Positions 38,761 to 47,761 of a stretch of DNA of 64,000 nucleotides are shown piece after piece; positions within the stretch are counted from its first letter, which is position 1, and every line of letters begins with the position of its first letter. A program made the position numbers and the translations under genes. The stretch is from an uncultured Rubripirellula sp. (GTDB lineage Bacteria; Planctomycetota; Planctomycetia; Pirellulales; Pirellulaceae), in contig CALJHC010000003.1 of NCBI GenBank assembly GCA_938075415.1, positions 496,001-560,000 on the forward strand. Reading direction: 5' to 3'. The notes below the pieces were generated by a model. The model saw nothing but the letters and a program-made list of their open reading frames with translations, was not told the DNA's origin and made no database searches.

Positions 38761-38828
38761 GATCATCGAACGCGATGATCTGCACGCAGCCGTTGACCAA
38801 CCAACTTGCTTGACAGGCAAATGCCTGT
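38761..38828. other. Two further hairpins between rpsA and the response regulator gene
   Basis: GATCATCG (38761-38768) with CGATGATC (38773-38780), loop AACG; and ACAGGCA (38813-38819) with TGCCTGT (38822-38828), loop AA. The second hairpin is framed by GTTGA (about 38792) and TCAAC (38837-38841), which could close a larger fold. Together with the terminator at 38845-38877 they suggest a structured RNA, unproven. Confidence 0.4.
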
Positions 38829-38844
38829 TTCGATGATCAACCAT

Positions 38845-38877
38845 AAAAAAACCGATCTCCCGTGAAAGGAGATCGGT
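38845..38877 (-). terminator. Rho-independent terminator of the response regulator gene
   Basis: ACCGATCTCC (38851-38860) pairs with GGAGATCGGT (38868-38877), loop of 7. On the minus strand the stem is followed by seven T (the A run at 38845-38851), giving a strong terminator for the minus-strand gene ending at 38959. On the plus strand only CTTTT follows, so it may work weakly both ways. Confidence 0.85.
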
Positions 38878-38958
38878 CTTTTGGATTAGCCGTCAATGAT
38901 TTCAATCAAACTGTTGGCAGCGACCCGATTTTGAGGCGACCAAACAAGATGGATGGTT

Positions 38959-39591
38959 CTAGACGAGGTTTTTGCGAACCGCCCACACAGCCGCTTGAGT
39001 CCGATCGCTAACTCCGATCTTTCTCAGGATATGCTGGACATGCTCTTTCACGGTTTCGTAACTGATCCCCAGCATTTTAGCAATTTCTTTGTTGGTCAGA
39101 CCCAGTGCCATCTGCCGAAGTACCTCACTTTCTCTCTGAGTGAGAGGAACCTCAATATCTTGGCTTAAACGAGGCGTTGCGAGTGCCCCGGTGACGCGCC
39201 GCAACTCTTCCCGAGTCCAAGCAGATTCACCTGAGGCAGCAGTCTTTAGGGCATCCTGCAATCGCTCACGCGGTGCTGACTTAAGGACATATCCTGACGC
39301 ACCCAAAGCGACTGCCCGGGCAATGTAAGTCGGATTGTCGTAGGCTGAGTAAAGCACAATAGGTAGGTCGGGATGATCCAACTTCATTCTTCCGAGGGCA
39401 TTCAGACCATCGCCACCCTCCATTCGAATATCCATCAAGACAACATCCGGACGGAGATTTGTGACCCCCTCCAACGCCTCGGCAGCATTGGTCGCCTCTC
39501 CGATGATCTCTAAATCAGTACCTTGAAGCATTAAACGCAGCCCCAAGCGGATAATTTCATGGTCATCAACAACCAGTAATCTTTTACTCAT
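38959..39591 (-). CDS. NarL/LuxR-type two-component response regulator
   Basis: DNA-binding response regulator of 210 residues from ATG 39591, which has GGAG five bases upstream; the open frame runs further to 39750 but that stretch lacks family resemblance. Receiver domain: acidic pair in LLVVDDHEIIRLGLRLMLQG, phospho-acceptor Asp in VVLMDIRMEGGDGL, and the lysine in GYVLKSAPRE. The C-terminal LuxR helix-turn-helix is LTQRESEVLRQMALGLTNKE followed by IAKMLGISYETVKEHVQHIL. No histidine kinase gene is next to it, so its partner is encoded elsewhere. A strong terminator lies 80 bp after the stop. Confidence 0.93.
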   Translation of the reverse strand: MSKRLLVVDDHEIIRLGLRLMLQGTDLEIIGEATNAAEALEGVTNLRPDVVLMDIRMEGGDGLNALGRMKLDHPDLPIVLYSAYDNPTYIARAVALGASGYVLKSAPRERLQDALKTAASGESAWTREELRRVTGALATPRLSQDIEVPLTQRESEVLRQMALGLTNKEIAKMLGISYETVKEHVQHILRKIGVSDRTQAAVWAVRKNLV

Positions 39592-40310
39592 CTCATCTCC
39601 AAACTTTTCTCGTCTAACTGCTCGATCTCTTTCAAACGGTGGCAACGCTGATGTACCGTTGCTCCTAGAAGCTAGATGCTTCCCAATGTGAGAATCGCAG
39701 TCGATTGACGCGGCATTTCTGTTGAATGATCGAACTTGTGCTTTGCACACTTATCCGCTCAGGTGTCAATCAAACTGCTCATTTGGGCGGTTACATCCCC
39801 CTCTCGGGTAGCTCCATCATAACTAATGGAAGCCACATCGAACTATTGAAGTTGGCAAGAAAAGCTGGATCCGATGCCACGATATTACGGGTTATGACGG
39901 CGTTTGTCCTAATATTGCCCGCTGAGGAGTGCTCTTTTGTAAATCTACAGCGTTTTCCGAGACACCCGAGCGACGATTTGTCAGAGTAAATCACCAGCGG
40001 GGCAGGAGGTTCTAAGTTGCCATCTGGCTGTCACCCGCACCAAAGACCTTTCAGGAAAATGCGGTTGCCTAACCAGTCATCTGCCAGAGATTGGTCCGAC
40101 AGATTCATTCCGCGATCCATAACGCTCACTTGTAGCTCCAATAGGACTCACTGCACATCAACCAGGGTGAAAATCCGTGAACAGGTAATGCCCTGAGCGA
40201 CAGAAAATACCTGTTGCCCCTTCTCCCACACAATTAACGATCGCTGTGACAAAGGACCCAGTCATTTACAGGACCCAGTCATTTCAGGAAGACGGTAAAT
40301 CTTGTGAGAC
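39592..40310. other. 719-bp gap upstream of the response regulator gene
   Basis: No gene recognised. Frames at 39726-39989 (plus) and 39791-39994 (minus) overlap each other and look random. The far end carries a tandem repeat at 40254-40286, 24 bp beyond the stop of the minus-strand gene that follows. Confidence 0.4.
40254..40286. repeat. Two-copy tandem repeat, 17/16 bp
   Basis: GGACCCAGTCATTTACA is followed directly by GGACCCAGTCATTTCA; the copies differ by one base. It lies just past the 3' end of the 635-residue protein gene (minus strand). Probably a recent slippage duplication. Confidence 0.7.
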
Positions 40311-42218
40311 TCAGTGGCTGCTAGCTTTTGCAAGCCGTTTCACTGCCACCAGATCACGAAATTGAAGACGCAGCCGTTTCAGCCAAAAGATAAGGTAAAT
40401 ATTGGCAACGAGCGATATCAGAAGGACCCCGTTAATTAATGATTGCGGCTGACTGGCCGGAACTTGCTTTGCGAGTGATTCAGAAGGCTCTGATTGATCA
40501 ACCGAGGCGAGTGATGGTGGATCAGGAAGATTTTGTGAACGATTGCCCGCAGCTTCATTCGAAACGGGTCGTGCTCTCGATGTTGCCTCAAGGTCTGGTA
40601 TCTCCTGAACTTGACCTGCTGTGTTCGTCCCGAATCGGCCCGCAGTAACCGATGAAGACTCTAATTGATTGACACCAGTAAAAGATTCACCACTGGCACC
40701 AGTCCGTGGTATCACCCCTTCGCTTAACGCGTTATTTGTCGCAGAAGAATCATTACCCGTTGGAGGATTCTCTTGGCCATTGGTCCAATTGGATCCTGCA
40801 CTAAACGGGGTCCGATCGCTCATGGAATTTGACTCGTTGCCTCCAACGTCTCCCGAACCAAACGGCAGTGACATGGGTGGAGAGGTCTCATTGGCAGATC
40901 CAGTTAAAAAGCGACCTTGGCGGTCATAGAGACGACCAGAAGAATCAATCCCCCACGCTCCAATGGCGATTTGCTGCGGGGTTAACCGAAAATCCGGTGT
41001 CGCTGAGGAATTGGAGGGTGGCAATACCCCACCCGCGTTGAGATTTTCGGTCTCCAACCCACGGCTTGTTGGGCGGTAATCAAGGACAGCGGAATCGTTA
41101 TCAAAATCTTCCTGGCTAAAGGTTTGGATTGTCATTCTGCCAGTATCACCGCGTAACTCCATCTGAGCATTTTCTGCTACGGGTTCCCCAATCAAATGAT
41201 TTAAGTTGCCCCCTCCCGCTCTAGATTCGCCGGCCGCCGCGGGAAGCTGAACGCCCCTGGGTAATTGCCCAAAGGTATCACTGGGTCTCAAACCTTGAGT
41301 CATTGAAGTACTCGAAATTGATGAACCAGTTCGAGCTCGAGACTCTGGCAACAATGAACGTTTTTCATCGCCTGAATCAGAAGAAAAATCAGCTGCAACA
41401 CTGGATGAGCCAAAGGGAAGACTGCTCCAAGTCGTCTCTTGAGGATTTGTGGGCTCGGTTGTTGGTCCATCGGGACGAACACGTGCAGAAAAACTGCCAT
41501 CAACGATTTGTTTTGTCACCGTGTTTTGAGCAACCGAAGGCAAGGCGATTGAACTGGGCGATCGAGTACTCGGTGGCGAGATGAGTGCTCCTGCTGTTTC
41601 TCCATCACGAACTGAATTCCGGAACCAACCCGGACTAGATACCTCGCCCAAAACGACTTCTGAACTGGAGTCGAGTTGCCCGCCATCAAGGCTGCTTAAC
41701 GTCGGAACCGGCTCATCGGGGTTAGGCAAACCCATTCCAGCCCGCCCAGAGAAGACAACCTCGCTATCAGCGTTGTCCGGATTTTGTGGCTTTAGCAACT
41801 CGATCGAACGTCGCAGCATCGACTCAGATTCATGCCCAGGGATGGGATCACCCTGCCATGGCTCGCTGATCTTAGCTGCTGGGGTTTGCCAATGTTTCGA
41901 AATTCTATCGTTAAAAGATGGGGCGTCAGGGGAAGAGACTTCAGGAGAGAATGCGGGGGGTTCAGAAATTTGGGATGAACTACGCTCAGATCCAATGGCA
42001 AGAGGAGCAGGGGGCGTCCCCTGACCGGCACAAAGAACCAGTCGAGATACCTGCTCGCGAGGTTCTGTCGGAACCAAAGCGGCAATCTCTTCAGACTCAG
42101 GTTCCAGGCGATCATGGGAGACTGGAATAATGTATTCGATACCTCCCTCGTAGGCGGGTCGCCAACCAAAGGAAATCCCGACGGCGACTGCTGTTAGAAG
42201 CGTTACCAATCCACCCAT
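40311..42218 (-). CDS. Membrane-anchored low-complexity protein, function unknown
   Basis: I do not recognise a functional family. From ATG 42218 (AGGAAAGAGACA upstream) it has 635 residues; the frame is open to 42263. The N-terminus has a hydrophobic helix (GLVTLLTAVAVGISFGW) followed by RPAYEGGIEYIIPVSHDRLE, a wording I recall at the start of other planctomycete unknowns. Residues about 90-570 are Ser/Pro/Gly/Asn-rich and probably disordered. A second helix lies near the C-terminus (INGVLLISLVANIYLIFWLK) with a basic tail. So it probably spans the membrane twice with a long flexible loop between. One motif, LPFGSS/LPFGSG, occurs twice. No operon partner is evident. Confidence 0.75.
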   Translation of the reverse strand: MGGLVTLLTAVAVGISFGWRPAYEGGIEYIIPVSHDRLEPESEEIAALVPTEPREQVSRLVLCAGQGTPPAPLAIGSERSSSQISEPPAFSPEVSSPDAPSFNDRISKHWQTPAAKISEPWQGDPIPGHESESMLRRSIELLKPQNPDNADSEVVFSGRAGMGLPNPDEPVPTLSSLDGGQLDSSSEVVLGEVSSPGWFRNSVRDGETAGALISPPSTRSPSSIALPSVAQNTVTKQIVDGSFSARVRPDGPTTEPTNPQETTWSSLPFGSSSVAADFSSDSGDEKRSLLPESRARTGSSISSTSMTQGLRPSDTFGQLPRGVQLPAAAGESRAGGGNLNHLIGEPVAENAQMELRGDTGRMTIQTFSQEDFDNDSAVLDYRPTSRGLETENLNAGGVLPPSNSSATPDFRLTPQQIAIGAWGIDSSGRLYDRQGRFLTGSANETSPPMSLPFGSGDVGGNESNSMSDRTPFSAGSNWTNGQENPPTGNDSSATNNALSEGVIPRTGASGESFTGVNQLESSSVTAGRFGTNTAGQVQEIPDLEATSRARPVSNEAAGNRSQNLPDPPSLASVDQSEPSESLAKQVPASQPQSLINGVLLISLVANIYLIFWLKRLRLQFRDLVAVKRLAKASSH

Positions 42219-42435
42219 TGTCTCTTTCCTGAGCGATGCGCGACGATCACGACACCGTCGCAAAAATCCGCAAATCAGATTCGAATCATCCTATGATTTT
42301 ACCGGTCTCGGCGTCTGAGCGTAAAGAGACATTCCTCGGGAGAAGATGGGTCGACTATCGACCATTCGGTGGCTCTGGCCAACTCGGCAATGAAGTTCAC
42401 GATGAAGACCGCTGCCCCGGTTACGGAACATCGAC

Positions 42436-43623
42436 TCACGCAGATAGCTTCTTCAGCTGATGATAGGAGGCGATGAGTTGCTCTGCGGCTGATTCAATTT
42501 GCTCCGAAGAATTGAAACGCCCAACCCCAAAACGAACACTTCGTCTCGCCTGCGATTCTTGCAGCCCCAAAGCCGTGAGAACATGACTCGGAGCGGCATC
42601 GTGACCACTGCAAGCAGAACCACTGCTAAAAAGAATGTCTGCGGTGGCTGACACCCAAGCCTGCCCCTCGACATCAGGTAATTGCAGATTCAGATTACCA
42701 GACAACCTTAAGTCACCATTAAGACTCGAACCATTCAGAATGAGTCCGTCAATTTCAGAATCAAGACGTTGCCAAAGCCGATCACGAAGATTTCGAATCC
42801 TTGTCGAATCATCCTCCAAATTCTCTGTCGCTTGAGATAAAGCAGTCGACATCCCGATGATACCTGCCGGATTCATCGTGCCGCTTCGAAGCCCACCCTG
42901 CTGCCCACCACCCACCAATTGAGGTCGTAATCGGACTCGTTTTTCCGAACCACCTATGACAAGAAAACCTGTTCCTTTTGGTCCATAAAACTTATGGGCA
43001 GTTGCACTGAGCAAATCGATCTTTACTGATTGCAGATCGACCGGCAAACGCCCAACCGCCTGCGTGGCGTCACAATGAAGCAAGCAGTCCCGTTGCAGGC
43101 ATAATTCAGAAATCTCCTCCATCGGGTTAATCGCTCCACTTTCATTGTTTGCCCACATCACGGAAACCAAAGCAGTGTCATCGGTGATCGCCTCAGACAA
43201 CCGATCCATGTCGACGATGCCTGCATCTGGTCGGGTCGACCGGTCCGAATTTCCCTGCGGAATCACAGGCACCAAAGTTACCTGAAAACCATCCCTTTCC
43301 AGATCCTTCAGCACATCCAGAACAGCAGGATGCTCCGATGCAACCGAAACAAGATGGCGACGTTTCTGCCGGGGATGCGTCAAAGCACCTCTTATCGCTA
43401 GTTGATTACTTTCCGTCGCGCCGCTGGTAATCACAATTTTATCCGCAGCAATATTCAGATTGGAAGCAATCGATGCGATCGCTCTTTCGATTCCCTCAGC
43501 AGCGACTTGTCCCGCCGTATGCGAACTGTGAGGATTAGCAAAGAACTCGCAGAACCAAGGCAGCATCTTCTCCGCAGCTAGCGGATCACATTGCGTTGTA
43601 GCATGATTATCCAGATAGATCAC
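42436..43623 (-). CDS. Cysteine desulfurase (NifS/IscS type)
   Basis: PLP enzyme that takes sulfur from cysteine for Fe-S clusters or thio-modified tRNA. 395 residues. Start MIYLDNHATTQCDPLAAEKM is family-typical. Active-site blocks: ITSGATESNQLAIRGAL, the PLP aspartate in LLHCDATQAVG, the Schiff-base lysine in SATAHKFYGPKGTGFLVIGG, and the sulfur-carrying cysteine in FSSGSACSGHDAAPS. These fit the NifS/IscS group rather than SufS. No iscU, iscR or mnmA gene is nearby, so its acceptor cannot be told. Confidence 0.94.
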   Translation of the reverse strand: MIYLDNHATTQCDPLAAEKMLPWFCEFFANPHSSHTAGQVAAEGIERAIASIASNLNIAADKIVITSGATESNQLAIRGALTHPRQKRRHLVSVASEHPAVLDVLKDLERDGFQVTLVPVIPQGNSDRSTRPDAGIVDMDRLSEAITDDTALVSVMWANNESGAINPMEEISELCLQRDCLLHCDATQAVGRLPVDLQSVKIDLLSATAHKFYGPKGTGFLVIGGSEKRVRLRPQLVGGGQQGGLRSGTMNPAGIIGMSTALSQATENLEDDSTRIRNLRDRLWQRLDSEIDGLILNGSSLNGDLRLSGNLNLQLPDVEGQAWVSATADILFSSGSACSGHDAAPSHVLTALGLQESQARRSVRFGVGRFNSSEQIESAAEQLIASYHQLKKLSA

Positions 43624-43889
43624 AAATCACCATTTTGAATGCAAAAGCAAACAGAAGTCGATCGAACACCTTACGACGGCTCGACTCCGAATCGATCGAC
43701 TCATTTTGAAATTACTGCCCGTTGGATAAATCAAACCACCAGATAAAGCCCAACGGTAAAAAGAGAGCCAACATCACTTTTCACGCAAAGCATCACCACA
43801 GCTAAGGTGGAGCTTGTGCGATCTGTTAATCAATCGTTGCTGAACTCTGTATCCGCAACTTCTGACTCAACCCTCAGACACTTAGCCTC

Positions 43890-44525
43890 TCATGCTTCGC
43901 TATCGCTATACAACGCTTTGATTGCCAACTGACTCCACGTTTCAAGACGATCAAGCTCGTCAAGTAAGTTTCCAACGCTGACAAAACCACCCTCCGCTAA
44001 ATCCGCCTCATTGCTGTTAACTCGTGGATCATCAAGAATGAAACGGTGGACAACCCCAAGATGTACCTGCCCTACTTCGTTTGACGGATCATAAATTAGC
44101 CCCTCCCGAGACTCCTGATAACTTGACTCAAGTCTAACTTCCTCCTCCAGCTCCCTTTGCATCCCGGTTCTGTAGGGATCAGAACCACCAGCGGCATCTT
44201 CTTCGCTGATGTGTCCGCCGATTCCTACGCTACGTTTAGCATGAAGGCGAGCTTCTCCTCCACCTCCACCCCTGGTGTAGGTAAAGACATGTGTCACACC
44301 CTCCTCATTTGTCCACTCTAGAAGCACATAAGGAATTAGCTGTTTGAACGAGGGATCTGACTCCATCTGACTACGTGGCTGAAATGAAAGTTCATTGCTG
44401 CTCAAGATAGGCTTCAGGAAACGATCTACGTTGGCCTCGAATCCGTTGATGGTCCCAATGCGATCAATAACAGCTGCGGGGATTACCAAAATCTGTTCTT
44501 CGACGGGATCATTGGGTGACGTCAC
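43890..44525 (-). CDS. Nudix-like hydrolase or phosphoesterase with divergent Nudix box
   Basis: A 211-residue protein from GTG 44525, chosen because AGGAG lies six bases upstream; the frame is open to 44549. A Nudix-type fold is indicated by RLHAKRSVGIGGHISEEDAA followed by a region with RTGMQRELEEEVRLES. Against the Nudix box (G-x5-E-x7-R-E-U-x-E-E-x-G-U), the R-E-L-E-E-E core is kept, but there is an insertion between the glycines and the helix, and the last glycine is arginine. Activity is therefore likely but the substrate is unknown. I recall similar planctomycete proteins labelled Nudix or phosphoesterase. Confidence 0.75.
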   Translation of the reverse strand: MTSPNDPVEEQILVIPAAVIDRIGTINGFEANVDRFLKPILSSNELSFQPRSQMESDPSFKQLIPYVLLEWTNEEGVTHVFTYTRGGGGGEARLHAKRSVGIGGHISEEDAAGGSDPYRTGMQRELEEEVRLESSYQESREGLIYDPSNEVGQVHLGVVHRFILDDPRVNSNEADLAEGGFVSVGNLLDELDRLETWSQLAIKALYSDSEA

Positions 44526-45374
44526 TTGCGACTCCTGTGAAACAAACACTGAATAAGAAAAGAACGGTAGAGACAGGTTGAATTATCCGACCGTTATTTG
44601 GCGACCGGTCTTGACTACAATGCGCCACTTATGGAGACATTATTTTCTTTTCAAAACGGAATTTTTTCGAAAACACTGCCGTTTAACCAGTCCTTTTTGT
44701 GAGCTATTGGATTCTAGCAATTTACCGCAAGCAAAACGTATCTTGCGGTAATTCCTTTTCAAGATTGACAACACTTTCCCAAATAGCCGCGACCTTGTCA
44801 GCCCGGCGAAAAATCCGCATTGGGGCGTGTCTTGGTGTCTACGACACCGCAAAAACAGGGTCAGTTAATTGGAATGCATAATTCAGATGAATGATCGCGT
44901 GGATTTCCATAATGTCATGAGCGATAAGATTCATCCTGCACGCAAGCTAACGGGATGATCAGCCGAAGGCAAAAACCGTTGAAAGTCACAATTCTGTTAC
45001 AGAGAAAACTCCACCGGGGTGGTTTACCCTGTTACATCAGAGGGCAGATAATCCTTAGATCATCATTTGACAGGTCGATCTTAGTCGCGTTTTCAGAGCT
45101 GGCGATCCATCATTTCGAGCAACAACTAGATCAACTCTCACATTGTTTTTGCTGCCGGCTTTCGCACAGCGGGCGATCACAAGCACCATAAAAAGTGGTG
45201 ACCTTTTCTCGCCAAGACCTTCCCACTTCTGGTCAGTCTCGAAAGCAACTCAGTCCATCTGAACCGTCTCATGGCTCACTTGGTTGATTCAGATTCAGTG
45301 GAAGGTGTTTGCGATCGACCCCACGACAAACTGAGGGCGAGTCATCCATTATCAATAAACATCGCTGCTTGGCA
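44526..45374. other. 849-bp gap with three inverted repeats
   Basis: No gene recognised; the 78-codon plus frame at 44955-45191 looks random. Inverted repeats: AAACGG/CCGTTT at 44654-44684, a perfect 10-bp pair at 44722-44751 (entered separately) and GGTGTC-TAC-GACACC at 44834-44848. TTGACT at 44612-44617 could be a -35 element, but no good -10 follows at the right distance. Confidence 0.4.
44722..44751. other. Perfect 10-bp inverted repeat
   Basis: TTACCGCAAG (44722-44731) and CTTGCGGTAA (44742-44751) flank a 10-nt loop; on the plus strand TTCCTTTTC follows. It may be a terminator-like hairpin or a binding site. No gene ends next to it, so its role is unclear. Confidence 0.45.
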
Positions 45375-46016
45375 TTAGTCGCCAAGCTGTGAACGCAGTG
45401 TTTTCATGCCACGATGCATGAGACCCGCAACCGCGCCTGTGGATTTACCGATTCGCTCGGAAATCTCACTTAACTTCAAACCCTCGATATAGTGAAGCCT
45501 GATTGACTCACCCTGTGATTCCGGAAGTCGATCAATTGCATTGGACAATCTCAGCACATGCTCTCCAAGCATGACATTCTGACTAGGGGTGGGACCATCA
45601 CCAGCAAGAAAATGACGAAGTCTTAGTGAAGATGCCGCTAACTGCTGCTCCATCGACTGTTCGCGTCGAATATCACGCTTGTCGCGATGCAGATCACGAT
45701 CAACGTGGCAAAGATGCCTCGCCAGAATCTGCCGCAACCAAGCTAAAAATTCTTCCTCTGTTTTCCCCCGAAACTGCTCAAAAGCCTGCACCGCTTGAAG
45801 CATGGTCTGTTGAACAACATCGGAAGCTCCAATTTTTGCCTGGTAAGATTTTCGCATACGCGTTCTGGCCAGCATCCGTAGGTAAGGCTCGTAGTTAGCA
45901 ACCAAAGACGGATCATCTAATTCAATGGGTGTGCCGGAGAGTTCGGTATCAGAAGGAAATGATTGCGAAGATTGAGGGTTGAGATTTTCTGGCTCATGAC
46001 TGCTATCCGCACACAT
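45375..46016 (-). CDS. ECF-type RNA polymerase sigma factor
   Basis: Alternative sigma factor of 213 residues. ATG 46016 follows a strong AAAAGGAGAGTCGG site. After a Ser-rich N-terminal tail of about 40 residues come region 2 (YEPYLRMLARTRMRKSYQAK, then GASDVVQQTMLQAVQAFEQF and EEFLAWLRQILARHL) and region 4 with a helix-turn-helix (SIRLHYIEGLKLSEISERIG and KSTGAVAGLMHRGMKTLR). The wording matches the planctomycete-expanded ECF groups, often linked to Ser/Thr kinases. No anti-sigma or kinase gene is next to it, so the signal and targets are unknown. Confidence 0.9.
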   Translation of the reverse strand: MCADSSHEPENLNPQSSQSFPSDTELSGTPIELDDPSLVANYEPYLRMLARTRMRKSYQAKIGASDVVQQTMLQAVQAFEQFRGKTEEEFLAWLRQILARHLCHVDRDLHRDKRDIRREQSMEQQLAASSLRLRHFLAGDGPTPSQNVMLGEHVLRLSNAIDRLPESQGESIRLHYIEGLKLSEISERIGKSTGAVAGLMHRGMKTLRSQLGD

Positions 46017-46151
46017 CCGACTCTCCTTTTCTTTTTAAAACGGATCAATCGCGGCCCATCATTCTGCAGAACGCAACCAGCTAAATCGGAACAACAGCTT
46101 AGCGGATGATTTCCACATGGACAAAGACAAGTTTCATGCCAGACAATTAAA

Positions 46152-47498
46152 TCATGAATGATCAAAAGTCACTTCTTGGATACTTTCAACCACAGCTGCC
46201 GCAAGCATGACAATCTCATCTTCCTGAATGGCCAAGGGAGGCATCAACACAATCACGTCGCCAAGCGGTCGAATCCACACTCCCTTTTCGGTTGCTCGTT
46301 CGCAAATTTTCCTACCGATCAGTTTCGAAGAATCAAAACCCGATTTTGATTCTCGGTCTTGCACCACCTCAATCCCGTACATTAAACCGCGTCCACGAAC
46401 ACTGCCAACATTTTGATGATCATCAAGACAAGCTAACTCTTGTTTTAGTCGTTTTTCTTTGCCACTCAGGCTATGCAGGGTTTGATCCGATTCAAAAAGA
46501 TCCAGAGATGCAAGAGCAGCGGCGGCAGCAAGTGGATTACCAGCGAAGGTGTGACCATGAAAGAATTGCCTGGACTCTTCCACCGGAGCAAGAAAAGCAT
46601 CGAAAACCTTTCTCCTTGCCACCGTCGCCGCCATTGGAAGGTAGCCCGATGTTAACCCCTTACCAAGACAGAGAATATCCGGCGTGACCTCCTCTTGCTG
46701 ACAAGCAAAGAAAGAGCCGGTTCGGCCAAATCCGGTAGCAACCTCATCACAGATTAATAGAACGTCATAACGATCACACAATGCCCGGATTTGCTGAAGA
46801 AGCCCTGCGGGATGCGTGATCATTCCAGCCGCCCCCTGAACAAGTGGTTCAACCACCACTGCAGCAAGCTCGTCTCGATTTCCAGAGATTATTGTTTCCA
46901 GTTGTGATGCATAGACCTCGCAAGCCTGATCCGGAGAAACGCCTGCCGGTAATCGATAGGTGCACGGCAGAGGACCACGTAAGGGCGAAAATAGAATAGG
47001 CGAAAACAACTTATGGAAATACTTAATCCCCCCCAGTGAGACAGCACCTGTCGTGTCACCGTGATAGGCTAGGTCCAGAGCAAGATACTTGACTTTGCTT
47101 GAGCCAACCCCGCAGTCCACTTGCTGCCAGTACTGAAATGCCATTTTGATGGCGGCCTCGACTGCGGAAGATCCATCGCTGCTAAAGAAGACATGATCAA
47201 GATCCCCAGGTGTCTTCAGCGTCAGCCTGGACGCAAGCTCTTCCGTCGTGTCACAGGACATGCCCAACGTTGTGACATGGGCAACTCGATCCAGTTGCGT
47301 CCGAATGGCCTGATTAATTTCCTCGCGAGAATGGCCATGAACATTACACCAAAGACTCGCGACCCCATCCAATAATCGACGCCCATCGACTGTTGTTAAC
47401 CAGCTTCCCTCCGCCCGACGGATCACCAAAGGATCGTAATGGGCCATTTGAGTGAATCCGTGCCAATGGGCAGAGTTCATTGAGATATCTTTTTGCAT
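46152..47498 (-). CDS. bioA: Adenosylmethionine-8-amino-7-oxononanoate aminotransferase
   Basis: PLP aminotransferase of biotin synthesis that makes 7,8-diaminopelargonate using S-adenosylmethionine. I start at ATG 47498 (448 residues); the frame runs on to 47594 but that part lacks family resemblance and would overlap the ruvB leader. Family blocks: HWHGFTQMAHYDPLVIRRAE, DGVASLWCNVHGHSREEINQ, the SDGSSAVEAAIKMAFQYW step, LALDLAYHGDTTGAVSLGG, DEVATGFGRTGSFFACQ, the PLP lysine in CLGKGLTSGYLPMAATVARR and GHTFAGNPLAAAAALASLDL. No other bio gene is here. It is divergent from ruvB. Confidence 0.95.
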   Translation of the reverse strand: MQKDISMNSAHWHGFTQMAHYDPLVIRRAEGSWLTTVDGRRLLDGVASLWCNVHGHSREEINQAIRTQLDRVAHVTTLGMSCDTTEELASRLTLKTPGDLDHVFFSSDGSSAVEAAIKMAFQYWQQVDCGVGSSKVKYLALDLAYHGDTTGAVSLGGIKYFHKLFSPILFSPLRGPLPCTYRLPAGVSPDQACEVYASQLETIISGNRDELAAVVVEPLVQGAAGMITHPAGLLQQIRALCDRYDVLLICDEVATGFGRTGSFFACQQEEVTPDILCLGKGLTSGYLPMAATVARRKVFDAFLAPVEESRQFFHGHTFAGNPLAAAAALASLDLFESDQTLHSLSGKEKRLKQELACLDDHQNVGSVRGRGLMYGIEVVQDRESKSGFDSSKLIGRKICERATEKGVWIRPLGDVIVLMPPLAIQEDEIVMLAAAVVESIQEVTFDHS

Positions 47499-47761
47499 GG
47501 AAAAAACTAAAAAAGGCTTTTGCGGTTCGCACCAATATGGCGAATCGGTACGATTAGTTGAGATCCCTGCTCTCGGAACGCGGGTCGAGGACAAATCGAT
47601 CCATCTGTTTCAAGGGCCTCGGCTTTCCGCAGTTGTGCTCTCAGGAAAACGATAGACCAGCGGCTTCCTTACCGAAAGTCGTAACCAAGCTGTCACAGGC
47701 AGGAAAAAAGCCGGCTATTATCGGGGAGCACGTACCGATCACAATGGAGTGGGTTTACTCG

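Noticed and set aside
44955..45191. 78-codon plus-strand frame downstream of the ECF sigma gene
   Set aside because: No ribosome site or family resemblance; composition looks random.
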